Assembly: GCA_014706295.1 (NCBI GenBank)
Contig: JACSVZ010000038.1
Coordinates: 3,596,001-3,660,000, forward strand
Direction of reading: 5' to 3'
From: Lycocorax pyrrhopterus obiensis
Taxonomy: Eukaryota; Chordata; Aves; Passeriformes; Paradisaeidae
DNA length: 64,000 nt
This document shows positions 47,801 to 59,800 of the stretch, piece by piece; position 1 is the stretch's first letter; each line of letters opens with the position of its first letter. The notes under the pieces were generated by a model. That model was not told where the DNA came from. It searched no databases and was given only the letters and a program-made list of their open reading frames with translations. A program made the translations under genes and the position numbers.

Positions 47801-50800
47801 ACTGGATGTTCCAGGAGACCAGTATCTTTTCTCAAGCCTCTGCTTAGCTAATATATTTTGACAGGATATGGTAACTTAGTCCCTGACGCCGTTGTTCTCT
47901 TCTGATATGTATTGTTGTCAAGCAGTGACAACTTTGATTTGAATTGCAACTTCCATGAGGGCCTCTTTGAATATTGTTGACATTATTCAATGGCTTTGGT
48001 TTCCAGAAAATCTTTTACTTTTCCACCTTTTTTTTTTTGTGGGGTTACATTTCTCTCAAGAATAGGGAAATTTTACGTATATGAAAACTGTGTCATGTTT
48101 AAGCTTAAGGCAGACAATAATAAAAAGAGAGAAGGTGGAATTAAAGGGAATATGAAAAATTACTTAAGACAATTATAAAAGGCAAATGCTACATCTTTTA
48201 GTACAGTGGTGTTCAGAGATGAGCTTCATTTCTCTTTTCAGCATACTTAAGCTTTTTCTACAGCCTTATAAAAGCTAAAAGAGCTAATAAATACTGTTAT
48301 GCTTTTCCTCATGCAAAATGATCTATTGAAGAAATCTGTCTCCTTCTGACTGTTCATAAACTGGATTGTGATTTTTGTGTAACACCAAAAGTACTAGAAC
48401 TGCTGGACAGGGCCTCAACCAACTCCCTATTGCTTGCTTCTTTAGGTCCCAGCAAAGGGTGGAAAAGAAACACTGTCCTTTGCCTGGTTTTTCAAACATT
48501 TTTTCCGTTTTGTTGACTGTTATGCTGCTGAGGTGACATCTGACAGTACTCTGTGCTCTCCTCTGTTTCTATAGGAGTTTTGTCTTTGCAGGGCAGTTCA
48601 AACCTAAGTTGCCTCCTGGTGCAGACAGTGCTGTCTGTCAGAGCCCACTCCTACTCTTTAGCAGACATTACACACCTTTCTGCTCTCTCTCTGCAGAGGC
48701 CTTTTGAAATGGTATTACAGATTTTGCAATGCTATTATATATTCTAACACCACTTCTAATTCCTAATTCAGATACAATTCATATTGGGAACCCTGTATGT
48801 ATATTCCCTTCAGAAAAAATGAAATTTGTTCTTTTTCTGTTTCAGGAGGCACTGAGAGGATTTTCTTTCTGTTTCAGGATGCACTGAGGGGATTTTATGG
48901 ACCATGACTTGTTTGCTACTTTGGCTGTAATATTGTTTTAGTTTAGAAGAAATAAAACCAAAATAAAACAAATTACTAGAAAGTAATTTTTAGTTTGAAG
49001 TCTGGGAGCAGGTTTATAATAAAGAGAAACATACACAACTTCCCTTTTTTTTAATTTTTCCTTGACTGCAGTAACAAAGAACAATGTCTTTATGCCATCA
49101 AGCTTCTGTGAACCCTCTACAGGCAATTCTGACTCAGAACCAGGTGAGCTTCCTGATTTTTCTGCTTTTTTCTTGAACTGGTGTTAATTTGTCATGATCC
49201 AAAGTACTCTGATACTTCAGTAGTAATACCCTATCAGTGAGAATGGAAGTGATGATGGTTCTGATCTTAGAACTGTTCTCTTGCTCACTTACTTCATTGT
49301 TTGACTTCACCTTGCTGGAGGTAATTAAAATAATACCAAAATTGTTAAATGTGTTGGGAGTGATGGTAGAATACTGCAGTATGACCCTTTCCTGCTAGCC
49401 TCACAATAAAACCTATGGGAAACTTTCATTTGTCTACTTTGGAAAACTGTTCTTTTGTACTAGAAAGCAAAACAACCATAATGTATGGTCATGATTGTGT
49501 TCAGCTATGACCTGTGAGCCTTGTGTTGACAGAACTGCTGATTTTGTTAGTCCCTGTAGTTCTGGTTCCGTTGTGTTGATATCACGGTAGTGCGCATCGG
49601 TATCGTATGCTTATAACCAAGCACAGTGAGACTGTAAGATCCTGAGTTGTCTCATTCTGAGTACAGATATTAAGCCCCTAAAAGGAAAAAAGTATAATTA
49701 TTCTTTGTAAGTTCTTAGAAACTCAATTTTTAATAGCTGTAGATTTATAATTTTTTTTTTCCAGATTTTGGTACTTTATTTAAAAGCCATAACTGTAGTG
49801 AATGCAAGCAAAGGAATTTATTTTATCTTCATACTACAAAAGCATTAATAAAAGCTAATGGTATTACAAGAAACTATCATTAAGCAATTAAGTTTAACTT
49901 AATTTATAATAATTAGCAATTAGATAATTGTGTCAGGGTTTGACACTGACTAAAAGCTAGGCACCCATGAAAACTACTCACTTGTTTTCCTCTGCTATAG
50001 CTGAGCAGAGGAGGGGAAAACAAAATGAAGGCTTCATGAGTTAAGGATTAGGGGAAAAACACTCTAAGGCAAAACAAGTTTAAAATTTACAGTATAAAGA
50101 AAATGTATTGTAAACAGAATTAAAAGTAAAAACGGTAATGAGAACTAAAATAAACCTTTTCTTCCCAGTCCTTCCCTCTTTTCCACTGACAGCACAGAGA
50201 GACAAAGCATGGGATCTTTAGTCAGTTTGTACCTTCTAAAAATCTTTCTTCAGTTCACTTAGGGAAAGGAGTTTCTTCTTTTTTTCTGCTGTGCCGTGGG
50301 GCCCTTCCTATGGGAGACAGTTCTCTGTGAACTTTTTCAGCGTGGTTTTAACTTTCACGAATAGCAGTCCTGCCTGACCTGCTGCAGTGTGAGTCCCTCC
50401 CACGGGCAAACAGTCTTCCCACAACTGTTTTGCATGGGTCATTAGTTCATGGGGTGTAGTTTTTTAAGGATGAGCTGTTTTAGTTTGGAAGCAAGGGTCC
50501 TCTTTCTCTATCTTCTTCTCTCTCTGTTCAAGTTCCTCAATAGATTACAGCTTTTCAGCATCTACTCGCTCCAGCGTGAGTACTTGTTCTCACGGGCTGC
50601 GAGTGGATCTCTGCATCCCTCCCATGCACTTCATGAATTAGAGGGAAACAGTTTGTTGTATTATAGTCCTCACCAAGGCTTTGTAGAAAAATCTCAGCTC
50701 TGACGCCCAGAGCACCTCCTCCCTCTCCCTCACACCAATCTTAGTGTCACCATATTAATCTCCTCACGTCTTCATCTTTTCCTTTTCTTTGACTCTGGAG

Positions 50801-53800
50801 AAAATTGTTGTCCATGGGTTTGTTTGTTCTTCAAGTTCTATCAGTTGGAAGGTTCTTAGAGGGTTTTGCAGTGCTGAAGAGTTGTTTTCGTCTGGCCTCC
50901 AATATTGGGGAATTGTTCGCCATGCCCTTTGCTGTCGGCCACATGGTCCCTGCCAGTACCACGTGGGCAGTGCTGGCCACCACAGCGCTGGCTCTGTTCA
51001 GCGTCTCTCTTCACGTGGGGTGCCAAAAAAGAGAAGCTGTTGCCACTGCTTCTGTCTTCCTGCTCGCAACGCTGGCTAAAAGTGGCTAAACAAGCAAAGT
51101 TCATTGTGAGCCGTGCCTAGATAGCAGCCGCCGCGTGGCCAGGGATTGCCCCCGGCAGCCGCCTCACCACCCCTGGGGAGAAGAAAGAGAATGCCTGCAT
51201 TTTTTTCCCTTCTTAAATATGCCATCACAGAGGTGTTACCAACTTCTCTAATTGGGCTGGTAACCTGCCCATCGTCAGAGCCCTCACCGATTGGCTCTGT
51301 GCCGGACATAGTAGAAGCTTCGAGCAGCTTCTCCCACCCACCAAAAAACTAGACTGTTTTTAAACTAACACAACTTGTTAGCAGCTGTCATGTTCAGTCA
51401 TACTTTTGATTGCTCTTTCTTTAGTTTGATTCTCACTTAAAACCTCTATTATCTATATTAAGTCCTTCACAGAAGGAGCCCCATTTCTCTGGTGAACAGT
51501 CTTTTTCCTGTTTCTCCTGAAAAAAATTTTGCATTTTTTGCTTAGCGGCATGTGTTTGTCTGTGATGTGTATTTTCTGTGATGATCACTGGAAATTCAGG
51601 TTTCTTTCTTTCAGAAGAGAATTTGTTCTTTGGAAATCTCCTAATAACTTTGCATATTTGTAGAACTTGTGGGTTGTTACAGTGGGGAGAACATGAGGAA
51701 TTGTATGACTGAATGGATATTAGAAATATGTTACAGCTTTGTCCTTGTAATTTTGTATTTCACTTCCAGAGGAAAAGAGCAGTGGATTCCGGCTGAAACC
51801 ACCAATACTTATCCATGGTCAGGCACCTAGTGCAGGTGAGTTCGCTGTTTACTGCAACAGTACAAAGAAACCAGCTCAAGCATTTTATGTAGTTAGTAGT
51901 TTCATCAACCTGCTATTGTAAATAGATGGTGACAATACCTATGTGTCTGCAGAAAAAAATCTTGGCTTCTCTAGGGTGGTTGTGCCCATATCCACTGTGT
52001 AACGTGTATGGACACATCCATGTTTTGCATTGGATCAGCTGTGCGTGTCTGAAGTGCATCTCCCAGTTGTCACTGCTTAGCAAACTTCTGTTTGTGCTTG
52101 GAGTAATCCTGCAGTCAGTGAACTCGATTCCTTTGGTAGCAAACGGGAAGAAAAAGGGTGCTCCAGGAGTGCCTTGAGCAAGTTCCAGCCGTTACTGAGT
52201 GTTCAGTCTGGGACCAGGCCAGGGCAGTCGGAAGTGTCAGAGAGTGCCCACTTCTGCTCTCCCTGGCTTTTGGCGGCAGTGTGGGTGGTAGGTCCTTGAT
52301 CATGCCTGTTCTGCACTACAGGTTGGCTATGACTGAGTTCCCTGTTTACTGATGTAGACCCAGCCACTGTCAGAAAGACATTAGTATTACAGCTCCTTAG
52401 GAATTTGAGGGGGAAAAAAACAAACCCAAAACTATTTAGGTAATGAAAGCTATTACTGCATAACTATATGGAAACTTCATTTCATTTGCAGAAAGAGTGG
52501 TAAATTTAAGAAAGGATCAAGCTTTTTTGAGCTTATGAACATTTGAACTTAGGATAGCTTTATATTCTGATGTCATGCCCTTTGAATATGGGTGGCCTGA
52601 AATAGAACTAATTGCTGTGAGTGAGTTCTGTTGCAGTATTTTATTGGATCAAGAGTTCATCTTGACTTTTTTCAGTGAAGAAAACTGAACCTTCTGGGCT
52701 TGCCATAACCTTCTAGAGTTGATGTTACAGTGTTTGGGGGTTTTTTTAAGGTCATTTAGCTTTTTGAATCATAGCAGAATTAGAGTTGTAGTGCTGTGCA
52801 TCTTACTGTAATAAGAGGCCAGGTTAATTCAAAAAGCTAAAAGGTTGTTAAATGACATAATACAACTATTGCAGTACCAATATGTTTGATTGTATGAATA
52901 AAAAAAAAAATCTTTTACCAATATATGGAAATTCCTTCATTGGAAGGAGAAAAGAAGACTTGGAATGTGTCTTTATTTGAATAAAATGTCAGTGTATAAA
53001 TAGGATTATTGGTGTAGTGTTAATTTCTCTTCCATATTGGCTTTTATTTCTGAATCAGTAGTAAACTTCCATTCTGTGCTTTCCTGGATTAGGTAGACAA
53101 TATATTTTAAAGTGTCTTTTAAGGCTAGGAAATAGTCTTCCCTATTTGGGACTAACTCTCTTTTGAGGCTGAGTGAGGGATGGAAAAGAAGAGAGTAGAA
53201 GCTTTTCTAGTGTCTGTTTTTTCATTGTGTGTTCTGTTGGAAGCAGTTAGAGAAGATTAGATGAAACTGAATTTTCCAACTTTAAAGCCTTATAGTTCTT
53301 GACAAAACTTTGAACTTGCAGGTCTCCCTAGCCAGAAACCGAAGGAACAGCAGCGAAGTGTGCTCCGTCCAGCAGTATTACAGGCACCGCAGCCGAAAGT
53401 TTTCTCACAGATGGGTAAATAATGCTTTTGCATTCTAAATACAGTGGAGAGAGAACAAAATATCGAATTCGTTTAGTGGAGTAGTTTGGTTTTACTCAAC
53501 ACCCACCTTGGTTTTTCTAGTTTTCTCCTTTCAGAAGAGAAACATCTTAAATGGTCAGTGTATCTGTATTACATGAGGGATAACATAGTGGAATCTTCAG
53601 GTCTTGTGTAGGATGACTGTCTGATGTTGCCAGGCTTCCAACTTTGCTGTAGTCCATGCTGGAGTTTTGGAATAAAAAGACTTATAAGGATGTGGTATAG
53701 AAATCTCAAAGGACAGCATTGACCATGGTGTAATAAGCTATTACTGGTAATTGATCAAGAGTAAAGTACCTAAATCAATGAGAGGTCGCTCTGGGCTTGG

Positions 53801-56800
53801 GGACCATTTTGGAGTTGGGACTTTGAAGTACAATTTTAATTCTGAATATAGAATTTTAATTCTTAAGTTTAGTCATTCATATAATGCTTATTGTATTATG
53901 GAATTATGGAATTTGATATAGCTGATGGAAATAGGCATGATTAAAGTCTGGAAGTTAAAGCAAAAAAACCTGTTTAAAGTGTCCATGTCTTCTAAACCCC
54001 ATGTTCCCCCAGCCTGATGCCATTTGTTATGTGGAAGTTCAGTTGAACAGAAACAGGAATAACTTCAGTTAATGCTGAATCTGGCACAGAGCCAAACATT
54101 TCTAGGTTGATTTGTTGATGTGCCTCCTGACACAGATTGGACTCTCCAGAGAACTTAGTATTGGGGTACAAATTTTCAGTAGGAGTTCAGTATGTGAGCA
54201 GGTAGATCAGTCTGAAGACAAGCCCTGCTGGCTGTGAACAGTATTAGATTGGAGTAGGATGGTTGCTTGAAGTTGTATCTGTTGAAGTCCTTACAACGTT
54301 TGTATAGATTAATTTCCTGACTTGGTTTTCTGCATTTGGAATTTTGATTCTGCTAAGAATTGCTGAATTGTGATCTTCATGTCTCTTGCAAAATACTATG
54401 GGAACTTTTTAGTGTATGTAGCAATTTTTAATGGACTTAAACAAGAAAACTGCGTGCGATTTGCATAAGAAAACTTTTATGACAGTCTACATATCTAGAG
54501 AGTTTATGTAATTTCTTTCTTTTCATGTTGCAGTTCTCAGCAGTGGCACCAATGGTGTAAATGTCCCTCCAGATTCTGCAGCCACATCAGAATCACCAAG
54601 TGATGCAACGCTGAAAAGTTCAGACTCTGAAGACAAGGTGAGTTGGAGAAGGAGACTCAAGGTGTCACTTAAATATTCTCTGAATAGAGTAAAAAGCCAG
54701 TGGTAGCACATGAATTCCCTACAGGAAGTGGACAGTGCAGGTAATGAGGGGCTGAAAAGCTTCACCTAGAGCAAAAGACATCTAAGTGCATCAGAAGTTG
54801 TTTATTGGCTATCATGAAAGAAAGATAATGAAATATTCACTTCCAATTCTGTGTAGTGTGTCCCTGCAGGTTTTGAGCTAACCATTAGCATCTGAAGGTC
54901 TTGATTGATAACATGAGGAGGATGTTTGGGGATTTTGAGTGTGGGTGGGTTTTTTGGTAGCTTCATTAGGCAATTGTTTGCTTTTTGTTGCCATATTGAG
55001 TATAGAAATAGTGTTGCTAATACAAGAGTATGGAACAGTTTACTTGAAATTCAAGTCTTAATCCTGAATATGCAAGCAGAAACACTTGCAATGTGAATGG
55101 CTTTTTAAGGTTTAGTGATAGGCTACTGCCACAACTAATTAGCGATAAATAAATTGAATGCATGTACCAGTATGAAAACCGTGGGACATGCTTGTAGCCC
55201 AGCTGTGTATGTCATTAGGGACACCCTCTATCTGCTTTTAGCATCCAAAAGTCCTCTTAAATTTTTTAATCAACTGACCTTGGAGAAAGTTTTCTGGTAG
55301 AAGAAAGCTCTTAAATCTGGTTGCTATGTATAAATGGTATAAAGCTTCATAACTGAACATTTGCAATTTTACCAAGGATTGTGTTGAGGTATTCTATTGT
55401 CTTGGTATTCGTTGTCAATTTTGTCTGCCTGAAGCTTTCTAGCACAGCTAGAAGTCATTTGAGTTCATGCAGTAGTTGTGTTAAATGCTGGAGCCTCTGC
55501 AGAATATTAGATGGTTTGATGAGAGTGAAAGATTACTTCTGGAATTGTTTCATATTGGTAATTGTATGTGCAGATCTGTGGCATAGATTTGGTGTACCAC
55601 AGAGAGAGAGCTTCCTTGTGAGGGCAAGTATATGGTACTTGCAGTGTTACATGAGCTTGGTCTACCTTTGTTAGAGCAGATGTGAGTCATGGTCTTATTT
55701 TACTGGCAGAAAAGATTTTTCTTTGATGTCTCTGTCTTGTGCTTATACAAGGTAGCAGAGTGGGAATGTTCTCAGTCTGGTGGTTGTCATACCCTGAGCA
55801 GCTCTGTGGCAACTTCTACCTATGTGGTCTCTGCCTTGAAAATCCCTAGGAGACTATAGGAGGCCTAAGCAACATTGTCCTCGATGGGTACAAGCTACAG
55901 CCTTTGATCCAACCTTTCTTGACTGGTAGGAGAGTCTGGTAGCTGAAAGTTGTCAGATGTGCAAGGACACTTGATAGCCCTCAGCCTTTTTGGTAGCAGG
56001 GAGATGCTGATCCATATCCAGAAGGAAGAGGCCGTGTTAAGGAAATCCTAGGCTAATGATTTTTCCTTGTGTTCAACAGAATGCTCCTTTATGCTATGTA
56101 TCATTCAGTGGTGAAGGACTACTCCCAGTGATCAACACTGGCCCATTTCTAATTGCAAGCAGAAAAAGGATGTCTTTGAAATGCCAGAATTAGAATCTGA
56201 AGGCAAATGATACAGCTAGATTATGCAAAGGTTGTCCCTTAAATATAAAATGGGATTTGTGAAACTCTTGGACCTAATGTTGTGTTGTTTTCCTACTGCT
56301 TTTTTTGACCTATGTGATATGTGCAGGAGGCACCATAGCTGGCACGTGGAGGCAACAACACCCTACTTGAGAAACTAACAGAAGGAATTAGACATCTGTG
56401 TTCAGTGATGGTTCTGTAACCTCATTGGGATCATGGATACAGGAGGTTCGCTTGGACAACTGGAGTGCTGCATTAGATACATAAGGGCTTTTTAGGAAAT
56501 AAAGCAGGAAAGAGACAGGAATGGGTTCCGCTATGCTAAAAGAAGGTGTTAGAATGCAGAGGGTTTGTTTTGGGAAGGCACTGAATTGGTCAAGGTTTTA
56601 TAGTTTAAGATCAGAGCGGAAGCCAACATGAGGGAGATTAAAGTGAACCTTCACCAGATTTGGACTGATCAAGTAGAGAAAGTAACTAAAGCCCTTGAAG
56701 GACTAGAAGCTTCACAATTACAGGTCTTGGTTCTAAAGGAGAACTTCAGAGCTTGGACACCTGATAAAATGGCAACATGTCCTGGTAGAAATACTCCAGA

Positions 56801-59800
56801 ATATTCCTGGAGCTTTTAGGAATAAGTTGATGAGAGTATTTGCATGTGCTGGGTAAGTTGACATGGGAGGTATTTAGCTGTACCTGGTATTCACAGCAAA
56901 GAACTGGCTAGAAATACGAAGGTTGAGAGTAGCTGTCATTGCAGCATCAATGAGATGGAGTTTGAGATCCTGAGGGAACTGGGGAAGATAAGTAGCAGAC
57001 TAAAGATCCAGACTTCAGGAGAGAAGACTTCAGCTTGTTCATCAAGTTGGTTGGTAGGATTCTGAAGGACAGCAGGGCTCATGAGAGCTTGTTACCTCCA
57101 TGGACAACCACCTTAGAGAATGAATAATTTATCCCAAAGTGCATGAAATTGTGCAAGTGTGGCAGGAGGCCAGTGCATATGGGCTGGGAGCTCCTTAAAC
57201 CCAGAAAGAGAATGTGCATATAACTTGTGAAAGCAGTCAAGACACCTGAGAAGTATACAGAAGGATTGCCTGGGTGTGTGGGAGAGCTGGGAAAGTCTAA
57301 ACTTAGCTGGAGTTGGAAATGACAGGCAATGAAAGGGCTGCAAGCAGAGTTTCTGCTGGTGTTGGCAGCAAAGGTAAAATGAAGGAAAATTGTAGGCCTT
57401 CTGCAAAATGTTGAAGGGGACCTAGTGATGAAGGACATGAAAAAAATCTGACGTACTCAATGCCTTTGTCTTGTTTTCTACTGAAGAGGTCTGCTGTCAG
57501 GTCTACCAAGTCCCTTTCTTTAGGGGAAGTTTGAGGGAGTGAATTATTACAATAAATTTGCTTAAGGACTGTTTTAGACAGTTTGACATATACAAGTCTG
57601 TGGGACCAGACAGGATGTATCCACGGGTATGGAGGGAGAGCCATGATTTAACCCCAGCTGGCAGCTAAGTACCATGGAGCCACTTGCTCACTCCCTCCAC
57701 TCAGGTGGGATAGGGAGAAGAATCAGAAAAAAAGTAAAGCTAGTGGATTGAGATAAGAACAGTTATTTAACTGTTGAAACAGAGTAAAGTGTAATAATAA
57801 TAATAATAATTGCAATGAAAAGGGGAGAGAGAGATAGAGAGAGATAGATAATACACAAAGAAAACAAGTCATGCCCAGTATAGGTGCTCAGCACCCACTG
57901 ATCTGTGCCCAGCCTGTCTCCCAGCAGCAATCGGCCCCTCCCAGGCAGCTCCCCCAGCTTACACACTGGGCAGGATATTCTGTGGCATGGAATAGCCCCA
58001 TGGCCAGTTTGGGTCAGCTGTCCTGGCTGTGCTCCGCCCCAGCTTCTTGTGCAGATCCTCACTGGCAGAGCATGTGACACTGAAAAGTGCTTGACTTGGG
58101 GTGAGCCCAACTGAGCCACAACCAAAATATGAGTGTGTGATCAAGATTATTCTTGTCCTGGATCCAAAATACAGTGTTGTTGTACCAGTGTTGTACTGGG
58201 AAGAAAATGAGCTCAGGACAGGGAGCTGGGGGTGCTAGTGTGAGACCACTACCTGTCCTCAGAGAGTTGTGGTACTGTGGAGGGTCCCAGTTACTGGGGA
58301 AGAAGAAAATGTGGCACATGTTTCCAAGAACAGCAAGAAAGAAGTTCCAGGGAAGTAGAAATTGCTCAGCTCCTTCCTCTCCCTTTGTGGTGAAGGAGTC
58401 CTAGGATATGAGGCACCTTAAAGGGATTGAGAACAGCCAGCATAGATAAAACAGAGACTAACCTGATGGGTTTTTTACCCTCTGAGATTATTTGCTTTGC
58501 AGAGAGCCCTACTTGTTGACTTTGACTTTAGACAAGATCTTTGTATGGTCTGAAGTATCATTGCCATAGCCAAAATGGAGAGAGGTGTACTGGTTGGGTG
58601 GAATTTAAAGTGGGTGAAAAACTGGCTAAAGCAAAAAGGTGAGTTTTGAGGGTAACAGCCAGTGGTTGGAAGTCTGACAAGTGTCAGTCACTAAAGGCAC
58701 TCCTTAGGAGTATTCTGTTCAACATTTACACGAACAACGTGACAAGGTGGAATAAATCTTAAGTTTGTGGATACCAGTACACTGTGGGAAGGGGAAATGG
58801 TCAATATGTTGGAAGGTGGAGGCTGTTCAGCAGGATCTCAGCAGGTTAGAAAAATGAGCTGAGATAAACTAGCTGACGGTCAGCAAATGCAGAATTCTGT
58901 ACCTGGGGTGAGAGAACCCATGTGTCACAAGGACTGAAAAGGGACTGGCTAGAAAGCAGCTGTGCAGGCAAGTCTTGGAGATCCTGACATTGCATGAAAA
59001 GTGTTGAGACAAGTTCTCACATGCAGAATTTATTTGCAGATCTATAGCTGATAGTATTGTTTCTAAGGGGGACAGTTATTTTATGTTGGAGGAAGGGAAA
59101 ATCAAAAAGGGAAAGAAAAGGGAAAACTTCACATTGGCCAGCCATAAAGACTAGTAATGGGTTCCTTAGACAGGCATCTTCCCTCTGAGTGTCCTCTCCA
59201 GTGGAGCAGGTGGTACCCCCTGATGTTCTTCCCATAGTAACTATATAGTTTTCTTCAGAGTATGCTCAGACTTCCTGTGGTTTTGGAGTTTTTTTCTGCT
59301 TATGATGCTGTTGATGCTGATGGAAGTGTGCTTTGCGGAGGGGCAACCTCTGTACGCAGGTCACTTGTGAGGCTTTGTGTGTGCATAGTGTTGGGTCTTC
59401 TCATCAGTGTCAAAAGCTATGGGGTAGGAAGTTAGGACAGAAGTGGGAGGGAGTGATTCCCATGCAAGTTGCAATTGCTTTCCAACACTACTCTAAGGGT
59501 TTGTAAGTGCAAGGCTCTGAGTACAGTGGAAAAAGAACTATATAGTATGGGAATATTCAGGAAAAGTGCCACCACAGCAGGTGCAGGAAGAAGTCACAAA
59601 GCCACTTGTGAAAGCAGGTGGCAGAGGTGCAGAATAGAAAGTCCATAGCGGAACAAAAGGTTTAGGAATCTTCAGATGCTGTGCAGCAGTGATGAACAAT
59701 AGGTCTAACATGAATAAATAGCATATCCTTTTATTGATTAAGGGAACTTATGAGCTGCTTTACTAAAACTGCAGCCTTTAAGTTCAGGAAAGTGATCTTT

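Noticed and set aside
50789..51352. Several overlapping open frames on both strands
   Set aside because: They all lie in the GC-rich leader of the antisense LTR and have no domain signal.
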